Notes: a model not told the origin generated them from the letters alone. 64,000 nucleotides of DNA from Limnohabitans sp. 63ED37-2 (GCF_001412535.1 NZ_CP011774.1:987501-1051500); one strand, 5' to 3'. Positions 35,332 to 45,167 are shown, counted from the first letter of the stretch. Numbers and translations are program-made.

Positions 35332-37056
35332 TTATGCCGCCACGCACTGCTGCACGATGATGAAGGTTCGCATCTGGAACTCAGGCAGCACCCAGCTGCG
35401 CAGCGCCTGGGCCGGGGCCCTCCAACGCGCATCCGCATGGGGTGTGCTGGCGTCTACGCCCGCTTCGATGCGCAGCCAAGCCCAGTCCATCAGCACCAGT
35501 GCCACAGCGCGCAAATAGTCGTCGGCCACCCGGTAGGCCAGCGCCGCGTCTTTGGGCGCAGCCTGCACGATTTGTTGCGTGATGGCACGCAGGGTCTGGA
35601 CGCGTGCCTGGGCGGGTGTGTGGGCTTTGCTGGCTTTGGCACCTGCAGGCAGGTCGGCTGCAATGGTGTCCAGCAAAGCGTTCATACCCGTGCCGCCATC
35701 GGCCAGCACCTTGCGCACCAAAAGGTCAATGGCCTGAATCTCGTTGGTGCCTTCGTAAATCATGGCCACGCGGGCGTCGCGCACGATCTGCTCAATGCCC
35801 CATTCGCGCACATAGCCGTGGCCGCCGAACACCTGCAGGCAGTCGCTGCCGCCGTGAAAGGCCTGGTGGGTGAACACCGATTTCATGACCGGCGTGACCA
35901 AGGCGCACCAGCGCTGTGCGGCGGCTTGTGTGTCAGGGTCGGGGCTGTGTTTGATCAGGTCGAGTTCCATCGCCGTGCGGTAGGCCAGTACACGACCGGC
36001 ATCGACCCAGGCGCGTTGTGTGTCCAGAATTCGGCGCATGGCGGGGTGCTCGCCAATCAGGTCGGCTTCACCCGCGCTTTTGCCTCTGCCGGGTGCACGC
36101 ATCTGGCGGCGCTCTTGTGCATAGGCATCGGCTTTTTGCCAAGCGGCGTCCAAGAGACCAATGCCTTGCAGGGCCACATGCAATCGGGCGGCGTTCATCA
36201 TGACGAACATCGCGTTCAGGCCCTTGCCGGGCTCGCCCACCATCTGACACACCGCTTCGTCAAAACGCATGACGCAGGTGGGGCTGCCGTGCAGGCCCAT
36301 TTTTTCTTCGATGCGGTCGCAGTGCACGCGGCTGCGGCTGCCGTCCGGGTAGAACTTCGGAACCAAAAACAGCGACAAGCCTTTGGGGCCGGGCGGCGCG
36401 TCGGGCAGGCGGGCCAGCACCAGGTGCACGATGTTGTCGGTCAGGTCGTGCTCGCCGCCCGAGATGAAAATCTTGGTGCCGCTGACGGCGTATTGGCCAT
36501 CTGGCAGGGGCACGGCCTTGGTGCGGGCCAGGCCCAAGTCAGAACCTGCATGCGGCTCGGTCAGGCACATGGTGGCCAGCCATTCGCCGGTGGCGACTTT
36601 GTCCAGGTACAGCGCTTTGAGCTCGTCACTGGCGTGGTGCTTGATGCATTCGTAAGCGCCATGCAGCAGACCGGGCGCCATGGTCCAGCCGTGGTTGGCT
36701 GCACTCAGCATTTCGTACAGCATGGCTTCGAGGACGGTGGGCAGTCCTTGGCCGCCGTCTTCGGCGCTGGCGGCCAAGGCGGGCCAGCCCGCTTGCCAGA
36801 AGGATTGGTACGCGTCCTTGAAACCCGGTGGCATGGTGACCGCGCCGTCTTTCCACTGCGCACCGATTTCATCACCATCGCGGTTGAGCGGGGCGACGAC
36901 TTCCCCCACGAACTTGCCTGCTTCATCCAGCACTTGCTGCATCAGTTCTGCGTCCACCTCTGCAAAGACTGGCAAGGCTTGCAACTGGGTGGGCGCGTTC
37001 AGGACGCGGGACAGCAAAAACTGCATGTCGTCGGTGCGGGGTTGGTAGGCGTTCAT
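35332..37056 (-). CDS. Acyl-CoA dehydrogenase, long type (arylpropionyl-CoA candidate)
   Basis: This 574-residue flavoenzyme has the MCLTEPHAGSDLGLARTKA and SGTKIFISGGEHDLTDNIVH FAD-site segments and GGHGYVREWGIEQIVRDARVAMIYEGTNEIQAIDLLVRK with the catalytic Glu. It is of the same long type as the dehydrogenase at 14840 but clearly a paralogue. In this gene set it could oxidise dihydro-hydroxycinnamoyl-CoA to the cinnamoyl ester so that saturated phenylpropanoids enter the pathway. That role is inference. The start at 37056 follows the family N-terminus. Confidence 0.9.
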   Translation of the reverse strand: MNAYQPRTDDMQFLLSRVLNAPTQLQALPVFAEVDAELMQQVLDEAGKFVGEVVAPLNRDGDEIGAQWKDGAVTMPPGFKDAYQSFWQAGWPALAASAEDGGQGLPTVLEAMLYEMLSAANHGWTMAPGLLHGAYECIKHHASDELKALYLDKVATGEWLATMCLTEPHAGSDLGLARTKAVPLPDGQYAVSGTKIFISGGEHDLTDNIVHLVLARLPDAPPGPKGLSLFLVPKFYPDGSRSRVHCDRIEEKMGLHGSPTCVMRFDEAVCQMVGEPGKGLNAMFVMMNAARLHVALQGIGLLDAAWQKADAYAQERRQMRAPGRGKSAGEADLIGEHPAMRRILDTQRAWVDAGRVLAYRTAMELDLIKHSPDPDTQAAAQRWCALVTPVMKSVFTHQAFHGGSDCLQVFGGHGYVREWGIEQIVRDARVAMIYEGTNEIQAIDLLVRKVLADGGTGMNALLDTIAADLPAGAKASKAHTPAQARVQTLRAITQQIVQAAPKDAALAYRVADDYLRAVALVLMDWAWLRIEAGVDASTPHADARWRAPAQALRSWVLPEFQMRTFIIVQQCVAA

Positions 37057-37097
37057 GGTCGATTTCAAAAACAAAGATTCAGGGCAAAGGGGCCGGT

Positions 37098-38822
37098 TTA
37101 TTGGCAGGTGAAACTGTCGGCAGTTTCCAGTGAACCCTGGCCCTTGTATTTGGCAACTGTGGGGTAGGCACACAGAGGGCGGGTGCGTTGTGCGCTCCAG
37201 TTGGCGGGCAACTCGGCGTTCACACCACCGGCATTACCGGCCCCGCGCACTTGCGCGGTGATGCGCTCAGGGGCAATGCCTTGCTCCACCCATGCCACCA
37301 AAGGCGTGAGGGCGTCAAACTGGTCTGTCGCTGGGCCTGCGCTGCAATGGTTCATGCCGGGGATGGGGAAGTGGCGCACAAAATTGGCGCTGTTGGGCAC
37401 CTCTTTGGCCACACGATCCACCCAGGCACGGGTGTCGGTTTCAGAAAAAACCGGGTCACTCACACCGTGGTAAAGCAAGACCTTGGCGCCGCGCTGTTGA
37501 ACCTGTTTCATGTTGGCGGGTTTTGCATGATTCAAGGGCGTGATGGTTTCATCTGCGCTTTCACTGAACCCAGGAGGTTTGGCAAAAATACCGGCATACA
37601 AGTTGTCGTAATTCGAATCAAAAGCCTTGACTTCCCGTTTGGGGCTGGTGAACACATGGCTCAAAGCACCTGGGTCTAGGGCTTGTGAGAACACAAATTT
37701 CCAAGTGGCCCAGTTGGCGCCAGACACACCCGGGTCATACGGAAATGGGCTGTAGAAAGGGTTGCCATTCGTGGTTTGCCCCCCTTTGAAGACTTGAGCG
37801 ATGACATTTTTTTGCATCACACTCAAGCACTTGCCATCACGCCCCGCCGTGCAATTGGGGATGTCCTTTTGCACGTCAAACGTTTTTTGGCAAGCCGCCA
37901 CGTCCTGAACCATGCCGTCGGCGGCGCCATCGATGGCATCGCATTTGGCCAAAACGGCACGGGCCAAGACCTGTCGGTCTTCGGCGTTAAAGCCAGCGCC
38001 GATGTCGGGGAACTTTAAATTGGGATTGAACGGGTGGTTCACCGTCGGGCCTGCGGGCGCCAAGCTGTTCCACAAGGAAGAGCCCCAAAGTTGGGCCAAG
38101 GCGGCGTTGGGCAAACGGTAGCCCGGTGCACCTGCCAAGTAGCCGTCAAACTGTTCTGCATAGCGCGAAGCGGCCACCAAAGTGTGTCGGCCGCCGTTGG
38201 AGCAACCCGCAATGTAGGAACGATCCGGTAATTTGCCGTAGGCCGTTTTGATCAATTCCTTGGCCATGGGGGTGAGTTTGCCCACGGCGGTGTAGCCATA
38301 GTCTTGGCGTGCCTGCGGTTCAGAGCCAAAGTAAGGGTTTTGTCTGGGGTTGTGTCCGGCGTCTGAGCTGATGACGGCGAATCCTTGCGCGAGTGCGCCA
38401 GTCAAAGGCCCTCCACCCAACGCGCCCAGCGCGGGCTGAACGACACCATCCAAGCCGCCATTGGCCTGGTAGAAAAAGCGACCGTTCCATTCTTGGGGCA
38501 AGCGCATTTCAAAGCCAATCGCATAAGGCTGCCCATCGGCACCTTGACGCTCATGCATTTTGCCCTTGATCAAGCAGTGCTTGCCTGTTTTGTAGGCCGT
38601 GACTGCCGTGGGTTGTGGACCGGTGCGCACCGCCCCAGCCTGAACCAACTCGGCCGACTCCATGCGTGTCGCTGAATATTTGAACTGGTCACGCAGTTCA
38701 TCGCACTGCAACAAAGAGCCGCTTCGTGCGGGTGCCAAGCTGGCCGGTGCTTGGGTCGTCAAACCGTCGGCACAGCCTGTCAGCCACAATAAACTTGCCA
38801 AAGCCATCAGTCGGATCATCAT
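37098..38822 (-). CDS. Tannase/feruloyl esterase-family lipoprotein
   Basis: This 574-residue exported esterase has a short lipoprotein signal (MIRLMALASLLWLTGC). The nucleophile motif is GCSNGGRHTL, and a late GMNHCSAGP segment supplies the catalytic His. A lid-type insertion with several Cys residues is typical of tannase/feruloyl esterases. It would hydrolyse hydroxycinnamate or gallate esters at the cell surface, releasing acids for import. It lies 41 bp upstream of the acyl-CoA dehydrogenase. ATGs at 38822 and 38819 are equally possible. Confidence 0.87.
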   Translation of the reverse strand: MMIRLMALASLLWLTGCADGLTTQAPASLAPARSGSLLQCDELRDQFKYSATRMESAELVQAGAVRTGPQPTAVTAYKTGKHCLIKGKMHERQGADGQPYAIGFEMRLPQEWNGRFFYQANGGLDGVVQPALGALGGGPLTGALAQGFAVISSDAGHNPRQNPYFGSEPQARQDYGYTAVGKLTPMAKELIKTAYGKLPDRSYIAGCSNGGRHTLVAASRYAEQFDGYLAGAPGYRLPNAALAQLWGSSLWNSLAPAGPTVNHPFNPNLKFPDIGAGFNAEDRQVLARAVLAKCDAIDGAADGMVQDVAACQKTFDVQKDIPNCTAGRDGKCLSVMQKNVIAQVFKGGQTTNGNPFYSPFPYDPGVSGANWATWKFVFSQALDPGALSHVFTSPKREVKAFDSNYDNLYAGIFAKPPGFSESADETITPLNHAKPANMKQVQQRGAKVLLYHGVSDPVFSETDTRAWVDRVAKEVPNSANFVRHFPIPGMNHCSAGPATDQFDALTPLVAWVEQGIAPERITAQVRGAGNAGGVNAELPANWSAQRTRPLCAYPTVAKYKGQGSLETADSFTCQ

Positions 38823-38937
38823 GTGCGCCCCTTGTACATGGTGTGATGACAGTGCGTCGTAGGGCACTGCCTGAGGAATCGAAAAATCAGAAGACCAGTT
38901 TGGACCTCTGGCAGGCAGTGATGGAGGTCACAGAGAC

Positions 38938-38986
38938 CACCTCGATGGCCACGGTTTTGCGCTTAGCGCATGGGCCATCGAGGGTG
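38938..38986 (-). terminator. Large hairpin between Bug and esterase genes
   Basis: CACCTCGATGGCC (38938-38950) pairs with GGCCATCGAGGGTG (38973-38986, one bulged G), and GCGC-TTA-GCGC nests inside. It lies 25-70 bp after the Bug gene stop. There is no T-run, so termination is not certain. Confidence 0.5.
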
Positions 38987-39010
38987 TTTCATTCAGCGTT
39001 GGCTGTGAGA

Positions 39011-40012
39011 TCAAGAGTCCACGCTGAAGCCGATGCGCTTGATCAGTGGACCCCAGCGTTCGAGTTCGACTTGCGAGCTCTTGAGCTGTTCAGCGGCAGA
39101 GCCTCCAAACGGAATCAGACCCACCACGCTCAGAGCGTCCTGCACACCCTTGTCTTTCAGCGCTGCGTTGACAGCGGTGTTGGCCGCTTGCACCACGTTG
39201 GCCGGGGTTTTGGCGGGGGCGTAAAAGCCGAACCACTCTTCCACGGTCAGTTCCGGGAAACCTTGCTCGGCAAAGGTGGCTACCTCAGGCACAAAGGGCG
39301 AGCGGGTTTTGCCCGAGGTCGCCAAAATGCGCATCTTGCCGGCTTTGTGGTTGGCAATGAAGTCACCATGCGGGGTGAACATGCAAGCGATCTGGCCGCC
39401 GACCACGTCGGTCACACCGGGCACCGAACCACGGTAAGGCACATGCTTGAACTCAAAGCTCTGGTTCAGGCCGAGCAAGGCCCCAATGAAGTGGGGTGTG
39501 GAGCCTGCCGCAGGCGAGCCGTAGCTGGCTTGCGCCGGATTGGCTTTGGCCCAGGCGATGAAGTCCTTCACGTTCTTCACACTGGCCGGCACCATAGGGC
39601 CCACGGCAAAACCGTGGTGGATCATGGAGGCGGTGCCCACGGGTGTGAAATCATCAAACGGCTTGTACTGCAGGTTTTTGTAGATGTGGGGGTAAAGCGA
39701 GATGGCCGAGAACGGGGTCATGGCCAGCACCGAGCCGTCGGCGGGCGCGCTTTTCAGCAGGTTCAGGGCAATTTGACCGCCTGCACCCGGCTTGCTGTCG
39801 ATGATGCCGGCGTTCTTGCTGTAAGGCGTGCCGCCAAATTTCTCGGCCACACGGCGGGCGCAGATGTCACCCGAGCTGCCGGGTGGGAAGCCGTAGAGCA
39901 CTTTGACTTGCTCAATGGGCAAGCCACTTTGCGCCCAGGCTTGCTGGAATGCGGTGCTGCCCAAAATGGCGGCACCGAGGGTGGATTGGATGAATTCGCG
40001 ACGGTTGCTCAT
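39011..40012 (-). CDS. Bug/TctC-family binding protein of the aromatic cluster
   Basis: This 333-residue periplasmic protein has a Tat-like signal (SNRREFIQSTLGAAILGS). VLYGFPPGSSGDICARRVAEK, then SKPGAGGQIALNLL, PAAGSTPHF and VEEWFGFYAPAKTP, are Bug-family segments. It probably binds the aromatic acid released by the esterase; bound-ligand prediction from sequence is not possible. No TctA or TctB genes are nearby. It differs substantially from the Bug protein at 4264, so the two are not a recent duplication. Confidence 0.88.
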   Translation of the reverse strand: MSNRREFIQSTLGAAILGSTAFQQAWAQSGLPIEQVKVLYGFPPGSSGDICARRVAEKFGGTPYSKNAGIIDSKPGAGGQIALNLLKSAPADGSVLAMTPFSAISLYPHIYKNLQYKPFDDFTPVGTASMIHHGFAVGPMVPASVKNVKDFIAWAKANPAQASYGSPAAGSTPHFIGALLGLNQSFEFKHVPYRGSVPGVTDVVGGQIACMFTPHGDFIANHKAGKMRILATSGKTRSPFVPEVATFAEQGFPELTVEEWFGFYAPAKTPANVVQAANTAVNAALKDKGVQDALSVVGLIPFGGSAAEQLKSSQVELERWGPLIKRIGFSVDS

Positions 40013-40069
40013 GCTTGTCTCCTCTTCGGGGTGGTTAAAAAATCGAAAGAAAAATGGCTGTTCCAGCCA

Positions 40070-40759
40070 TCAACGGGGGGATGCGGATAAAGACTTGGCC
40101 GCTTTGTCAGCCGAGCCCTCCAGGCCAGCCAGCAAGGCTTTGCTGTTGCCGGGGATGACCATTTGAAATTGGTTCTCGACAAATGTGTAGTCGTAGTAGC
40201 CCATGCGTGCCAAGGGTTGGATTTTGAGCACATCGATCAGGCCTTGGCCATTGATGATTTCGTCGTCGATGTGGATGGCGACCACACGGCCAAACACCAC
40301 ATCGGCGCTGCCCATGGGCGGCTTGCCGGGAAAGCGCAGACTGTTCAAGTAAACACACTCGAACTGGATGGGTGAGCCCTTGACGCGCATGGGTTTGACC
40401 AAACGGCTGGGCAGTTTGGTGAGGCCTGCGCGGTCAAATTCGTCGACGCCGTGAGGCACTTCTTCGGCCGAAATGTTGACCGCCTCGCGCAGAGCGTAGG
40501 TGGCCATGTTCCAAACGAACTCGCCGGTTTGTTCGGCGTTGCGTACCGAGTCTTTGCGCTCGCCTTGGGTGGTTTGGTTGGCGCTGAACATGACAATGGG
40601 GGGATCAAAGGTCACGTTCTGGAACTGACTGTAGGGCGCCAGGTTGTGGCGGCCTTGTGCATCCACGGTCGAGATCCAGCCGATGGGACGAGGAATCACA
40701 CACGACTTGAAGGGGTCGTGCGGCAGTCCGTGGGGGGTGACACCGGGTTCGTAGTACAT
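40070..40759 (-). CDS. Flavin reductase-like (DIM6/NTAB family) protein
   Basis: This 229-residue FMN-binding split-barrel protein has VIPRPIGWISTVDAQGRHNLAPYSQFQNVTFDPPIVMFS and NTEQ-like EQTGEFVWNMATYAL, a standard pattern of the family. Members reduce flavin for monooxygenases or act directly as flavoproteins. No monooxygenase partner is visible in the cluster, so its role (for example in ring hydroxylation or demethylation) is open. It lies between the thioesterase and Bug genes in the same run. Confidence 0.82.
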   Translation of the reverse strand: MYYEPGVTPHGLPHDPFKSCVIPRPIGWISTVDAQGRHNLAPYSQFQNVTFDPPIVMFSANQTTQGERKDSVRNAEQTGEFVWNMATYALREAVNISAEEVPHGVDEFDRAGLTKLPSRLVKPMRVKGSPIQFECVYLNSLRFPGKPPMGSADVVFGRVVAIHIDDEIINGQGLIDVLKIQPLARMGYYDYTFVENQFQMVIPGNSKALLAGLEGSADKAAKSLSASPR

Positions 40760-40775
40760 GGCTCAGATTCTTGCT

Positions 40776-41195
40776 TCAGCTGCACAAGGCTTTGATGTCC
40801 TCGGGCACTGGGATGGCTTTGATGCGGTCGGAATCGTCAGGGTGTTTGATGCAAAAAGCGCGCACCTCGGTGCCTTCGCAGAGCACCGTCTCGCCACGCA
40901 TGACCACATGCTTGTGCACAAACACTTTGTCGCGCCACTCCTGAACGCTGGTGTGTACCTGGATGGTTTCGCCATAGGTGGCGGGGCGGATGAACTTGGT
41001 GTTGATCTCCAGCAAGGGTGTGCCGATGATGCCGCGCGTCTTGACCAGCTCACGCCAAGGCGGAATGCCGCACTTCATGAAGAAGTTCAAGGACGAAGCG
41101 TCCATCCATTTGGAAAAATTGGGGAAAAAAACGATGCCTGCCGGGTCGCAGTCACCGAACACCACTTGTACGTCGTAGACAACGGTTTTGCTCAT
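40776..41195 (-). CDS. 4-hydroxybenzoyl-CoA thioesterase-type hotdog enzyme
   Basis: This 139-residue enzyme closely follows the Pseudomonas 4-hydroxybenzoyl-CoA thioesterase pattern as I remember it. VFGDCDPAGIVFFPNF carries the catalytic Asp, KCGIPPWR and RGIIGTPLLEIN follow, and the C-terminus ends ALCS. That enzyme hydrolyses 4-hydroxybenzoyl-CoA to 4-hydroxybenzoate. Here it would free the hydroxybenzoate or vanillate from the CoA ester left after thiolysis of the side chain. It sits 9 bp downstream of the SDR gene. Confidence 0.88.
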   Translation of the reverse strand: MSKTVVYDVQVVFGDCDPAGIVFFPNFSKWMDASSLNFFMKCGIPPWRELVKTRGIIGTPLLEINTKFIRPATYGETIQVHTSVQEWRDKVFVHKHVVMRGETVLCEGTEVRAFCIKHPDDSDRIKAIPVPEDIKALCS

Positions 41196-41204
41196 ATTCT
41201 GCTT

Positions 41205-41969
41205 TCAGCGAGGGGCCATGCGCAGCGCGCCATCAAGGCGAATGACTTCGCCGTTCAGGTGGTCGTTGTGCACGATGTGGCAGGCCAGTTCGGCAAATTC
41301 GCTGGGCTTGCCCAGGCGGGCAGGGAAGGGGATGCTGGCGGCCAGAGATTGCTGCACCGGCTCGGGCAAGCTGGCCAACAGGGGTGTCTTGAACAGGCCG
41401 GGCGCGATGGTGCACACCCGGATGCCGTGCTGCGCCAAGTCGCGTGCCATGGGCAGTGTCATGCCCACCACACCAGCCTTGGAGGCGCTGTAGGCCTGCT
41501 GGCCGACTTGCCCGTCAAATGCGGCAACGGACGCGGTGAAGACCATCACGCCACGGGCCCCGTCTTCCATGGGGTCGAGCTTGGCGCAAGCGGCTGCAAA
41601 CAAACGCGCTGCGTTGTAAGTGCCGATCAGGTTGACGTTGATGACCTTGGCAAACTCCTCCAGCGGGGCGGCATTGCCGTCTTTGCCGACCACGCGCTTG
41701 GCGGTGCCGATGCCCGCGATTTGCATCAGGATGCGGGCCGGGCCGTGGGCTGCTGAGGCAGTCTCGATGGCTTTGGCCATGCTGTCCGGGTCCGACACGT
41801 TGCAATGCACCGCTGCGCCGCCAATGTCTTTGGCCACGCGCTCGGCGTTGTCCATGTTGAGGTCGAGCACCGAGACCTTGGCGCCCAGGCGGGCGAGTTC
41901 ACGGGCGGTGGCTTCCCCCAGACCGGAGCCACCCCCGGTGACCAGAGCTGCTTGTCCTTGGATGTTCAT
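41205..41969 (-). CDS. SDR 3-hydroxyacyl-CoA dehydrogenase (HSD17B10-like)
   Basis: This 254-residue short-chain dehydrogenase has TGGGSGLG (11-18), NVNLIGTYN and the catalytic YSASK. The Asp after beta-2 (VLDLN) predicts NAD rather than NADP. SVAAFDGQVGQQAYSASKAG and APGLFKTPLLASLPE match the type II 3-hydroxyacyl-CoA dehydrogenase group. In this operon it would oxidise the 3-hydroxy-3-arylpropionyl-CoA made by the hydratase. It lies 29 bp downstream of the thiolase gene. Confidence 0.88.
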   Translation of the reverse strand: MNIQGQAALVTGGGSGLGEATARELARLGAKVSVLDLNMDNAERVAKDIGGAAVHCNVSDPDSMAKAIETASAAHGPARILMQIAGIGTAKRVVGKDGNAAPLEEFAKVINVNLIGTYNAARLFAAACAKLDPMEDGARGVMVFTASVAAFDGQVGQQAYSASKAGVVGMTLPMARDLAQHGIRVCTIAPGLFKTPLLASLPEPVQQSLAASIPFPARLGKPSEFAELACHIVHNDHLNGEVIRLDGALRMAPR

Positions 41970-41998
41970 GGTGTGTCTTTCAAAATGTTGGGTGATGT

Positions 41999-43249
41999 TC
42001 AGACCGCTTCGGGGTTTTCGATCAACAGCGCAATGCCTTGCCCGCCGCCCACACAGGCGCTCGAGATGCCGTAACGCAAACCACTGCGTTGCAACTCACG
42101 CGCCAGCGTGATGGTCAGGCGCACGCCGGTGGCGGCCAGGGGGTGACCCAGCGCGATCGCGCCGCCGTTGACGTTGAGCTTGGACAAGTCGAGACCCAAC
42201 TCGCGGCCCACTGCCAAGGTTTGGGCGCCTTGCGCTTCATTGATCTCAAAGCGGCCAATGTCGGACAGTTTCAGACCCGTGCGCTCGAGCAGCAAGCGAA
42301 TCGCAGGCGCGGGGCCAATGCCCATGATTTCGGGGGGTACGCCCACAGCGGCTGCGGCGACCACACGGGCCAAAGGTTTCTTGCCATTGGCTTTGGCATA
42401 GGTGCCTGAGGTGACCACACAAGCCGCTGCGGCATCGACCAAGGCCGAGCTGTTGCCACCGGTTTGCACACCACCTTCGTAAACGGGCCGGAGTTTGCCC
42501 AAGACATCTGCAGGGGAGATGCGCGGGTGCGTGTCGGCGTTGACCTCGGTCACTTTGCCTTGCAACTTGATGCCGCGAGCAATGTAGCCTTCAAGCTCGA
42601 ATTTTTCGGTGACCACCGGCACGATCTCGCCCGCATGAAAACCTGCGGCCTGGGCGGCCACGGCTTTGGCAAAGGAGTCGCACGCGAACTGGTCCACTTC
42701 TTCGCGGGTGATGCTGTATTTTTTAGCCAGGTTTTCAGCCGTCTGGATCATGTTGATGCCTGCGGCCGGGTCTTTCAGGGCTTCCCACATGAAGTCTTTG
42801 AAGCCGACGGGCGCACCCAGTTTGAAACCGGTGCGGTGGTCAAAGGCGGCAATCGGGTTGCGCGTCATGCTCTCGGTGCCGACCACCAACGCGGCCTCGC
42901 ACACACCCGCCTCAATCTGTTCGCCCGCTTGGCGAAACAGCTCAAAGCCGGTGCCGCAGATGCGTTGCACCATGATGGCGGGCACCTCTTGGGGTACACC
43001 GGCATACAGGCCAATGTGGCGCGGCAATACAAACTGGTCAAAGTCACCCGGCGCCATGTTGCCGGTGATCACGGAGCCGATCTCGGTGGCGGCGATGCCT
43101 GCGCGTTTCAACGCCTCGCGAGCGGCCTTGATGCCCAAGTCGGTGGGCGAGATGTGGCCCAAAGCGCCGCAGTAATCGACCATGGGTGTGCGCACACCCT
43201 CGTGCATCCACACATCGGCAAACGCGTTGAAAAATCCTTTGGCGCTCAT
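41999..43249 (-). CDS. Thiolase (acetyl-CoA C-acyltransferase)
   Basis: This 416-residue thiolase has the nucleophilic Cys in VQRICGTGFELF, GGAIALGHPLAATGVRL with the active-site His, and SSACVGGGQGIALLIEN with the second Cys. NPAEAQGA-type helix residues appear as INEAQGAQTLA. It would cleave 3-keto-3-arylpropionyl-CoA with CoA to an aroyl-CoA plus acetyl-CoA. The unusual N-terminus (MSAKGFFNAFADVWMHEGVRTPMVDY) is slightly longer than in typical AtoB. It follows the ligase gene by 54 bp. Confidence 0.92.
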   Translation of the reverse strand: MSAKGFFNAFADVWMHEGVRTPMVDYCGALGHISPTDLGIKAAREALKRAGIAATEIGSVITGNMAPGDFDQFVLPRHIGLYAGVPQEVPAIMVQRICGTGFELFRQAGEQIEAGVCEAALVVGTESMTRNPIAAFDHRTGFKLGAPVGFKDFMWEALKDPAAGINMIQTAENLAKKYSITREEVDQFACDSFAKAVAAQAAGFHAGEIVPVVTEKFELEGYIARGIKLQGKVTEVNADTHPRISPADVLGKLRPVYEGGVQTGGNSSALVDAAAACVVTSGTYAKANGKKPLARVVAAAAVGVPPEIMGIGPAPAIRLLLERTGLKLSDIGRFEINEAQGAQTLAVGRELGLDLSKLNVNGGAIALGHPLAATGVRLTITLARELQRSGLRYGISSACVGGGQGIALLIENPEAV

Positions 43250-43303
43250 GTCAGTTCTTTCAGTGTTGTGTCGCAGTACACCCGAGTGGGCGGCGACAAG
43301 GGG

Positions 43304-45154
43304 TTATTGGGGTTGGAGGATGTGGGGCAGCGTCCCCTCGTGCAAAGCCGCCACGGTGGTCGCGCGGTGGGCCAACACAGATCGCTGGTTGATCGAGCCC
43401 TTGTCGGTGATCTCGCCCTTGTCAATCGTGGGCGGCTCAGACAGCAGGCAAAGGCGGGCAATGCGGTTGGCGCTGCCCGTGGCGCTGAGGGCCAGGGTGT
43501 TGACGACGTCCTGAAACTTGGCCAGCACCGGCGCCGAGGCCAGCACGTCTGCCAGCGGCGCCTCAGCGGGCAGGCCGCTCAATGCGCGCACCGCCGGTGT
43601 CGGGAAAATCATGGCCCCAACTTCTTTCAGGTTGATCCCAGTCAGCACCGCGTCTTGGATGTAGGGTGCGCCCGCTGCAATGATCTTGGCCCGCAGCGGC
43701 CCCACGCTCACAAAGGTGCCGGTGGCGAGCTTGAAGTCTTCGGCAATGCGACCGTCGAACTTCAAGCCCAAGTGCACATCGCTTTCGTCGATCCACTTGA
43801 CCGCGTCGCCGGTCTTGAAGAAACCTTCTTCGTCGAAAGCGCCCGTGGTCTCTTGCGCATTGCGCCAGTAGCCGGGGGTGATGTTGGGGCCCCGGTAGCG
43901 CACCTCGGTTTTGCCATCGGTGTCCACCAGCTTGAGCTCCAGTCCGGGCGTGGGCACACCCAGGTCGCCCGCTTGCACAAAGGGATTGGTCACGAAGATG
44001 CCAAACGGGCCCGACTCGGTCATGCCCAGGCCTGTGCCCATGACGATGCGCTCGCCCACTTCACGCTCTTGGCTGGCGTAGAGGCTGTCCCAGATGGGTT
44101 GGGCCAAAGCGGCACCCGCATAGAAGAACATTTGCACGCGAGACAGCAGCGTTTTGCGCAGCTGGTCGTCGTTTTGCATGGCGTGGGCAATTGCTTCAAA
44201 ACCGGTGGGCACATTGAAGTACACGGTGGGCGCGATCTCGCGCAAGTTGCGCAAGGTCTCATGCATCAGCGCGGGTGTGGGCTTGCCGTCGTCGATGTAG
44301 AGGGTACCGCCGTGGAACACGGTCATGCCAAAGTTGTGGTTGCCACCAAAGGTGTGGTTCCATGGCAGCCAGTCGACCAGCACCAGTTCTTGCTCGGCCA
44401 GCACGGGCATGGACTGCGCCATCTGTTGCTGGTTGGCGCACCACAGGCGGTTGGTGTTGATGACGGCCTTGGGCAGCTTGGTGGAGCCGCTGGTGAACAA
44501 AAACTTGGCGATGGTGTCGGGGCCGGTGGCGGCCATGGCGGCATCCACTGCCGGTGTGGCGGTGGTGGCGCACAAGCTGTCAAAAGCTGTGACTGTGCGG
44601 CCTGGCACATCGCCCTCACACATCACCACTTCCATGTCCTCACCCACGGTGGCGGCGATGGCTTTGGCATAGCGGGCGTCCGAGGCAAACACCAAGCCGG
44701 GCGTGACGGTGCGCAACACATGTTTGAGTTTGTCGTAATCCACGCTCACCAGGGAGTAGGGCGGCGAGGTGGGCACATAGGGCACACCTGCAATCAGGCA
44801 ACCCAGGGCCAGCAAGGCGTGTTCCAGGCTGTTTTCACTCAGGATCACCACTGGGCGCTCAGCATTCAGGCCTCGGTCGAGCACGCTTTGCGCAATGCTG
44901 CGCGCTGTTTGCCAGGCCTGTGCATAGGTGATGTGCCGCCAGTCGCCCAGCGTGCCGTCGGTGTTTTTCACACGACGGGCCATGAATGTCTGATGGGGCT
45001 TGGTGTGTGCCCAGTGTTGCAGGCGGTCGGTCAGGCGATCCGGAAACGCCTGCAGTGCCTGATCGGCTTGCAGGTAGCGCGTGCCGGGCTCGCCGTCGCG
45101 CAGTTGGACGCGGGTCACGCCAAATTTGAGAGGTCGGAATTTGGGGGCGTTCAT
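43304..45154 (-). CDS. Feruloyl-CoA synthetase-like AMP-forming ligase
   Basis: This 616-residue ANL-superfamily ligase has the P-loop-like FTSGSTKLPKAVINTN and the core motif VYFNVPTGFEA. RYRGPNITPGYW, then KTGDAVKW, form the A8-region hinge. The stretch SLEHALLALGCLIAGVPYVPTSPPYSLVS is the pattern of feruloyl-CoA synthetases. It activates ferulate, p-coumarate or caffeate with ATP and CoA. The start at 45154 is chosen because the extension upstream overlaps the hydratase gene. It is second in the operon, 13 bp after the hydratase gene. Confidence 0.85.
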   Translation of the reverse strand: MNAPKFRPLKFGVTRVQLRDGEPGTRYLQADQALQAFPDRLTDRLQHWAHTKPHQTFMARRVKNTDGTLGDWRHITYAQAWQTARSIAQSVLDRGLNAERPVVILSENSLEHALLALGCLIAGVPYVPTSPPYSLVSVDYDKLKHVLRTVTPGLVFASDARYAKAIAATVGEDMEVVMCEGDVPGRTVTAFDSLCATTATPAVDAAMAATGPDTIAKFLFTSGSTKLPKAVINTNRLWCANQQQMAQSMPVLAEQELVLVDWLPWNHTFGGNHNFGMTVFHGGTLYIDDGKPTPALMHETLRNLREIAPTVYFNVPTGFEAIAHAMQNDDQLRKTLLSRVQMFFYAGAALAQPIWDSLYASQEREVGERIVMGTGLGMTESGPFGIFVTNPFVQAGDLGVPTPGLELKLVDTDGKTEVRYRGPNITPGYWRNAQETTGAFDEEGFFKTGDAVKWIDESDVHLGLKFDGRIAEDFKLATGTFVSVGPLRAKIIAAGAPYIQDAVLTGINLKEVGAMIFPTPAVRALSGLPAEAPLADVLASAPVLAKFQDVVNTLALSATGSANRIARLCLLSEPPTIDKGEITDKGSINQRSVLAHRATTVAALHEGTLPHILQPQ

Positions 45155-45167
45155 GCGCGTCTCCGGT

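Noticed and set aside
4264..40012. Duplicate copies of one Bug gene
   Set aside because: The proteins at 4264-5244 and 39011-40012 share only family motifs; their sequences differ throughout, so they are not a recent repeat.
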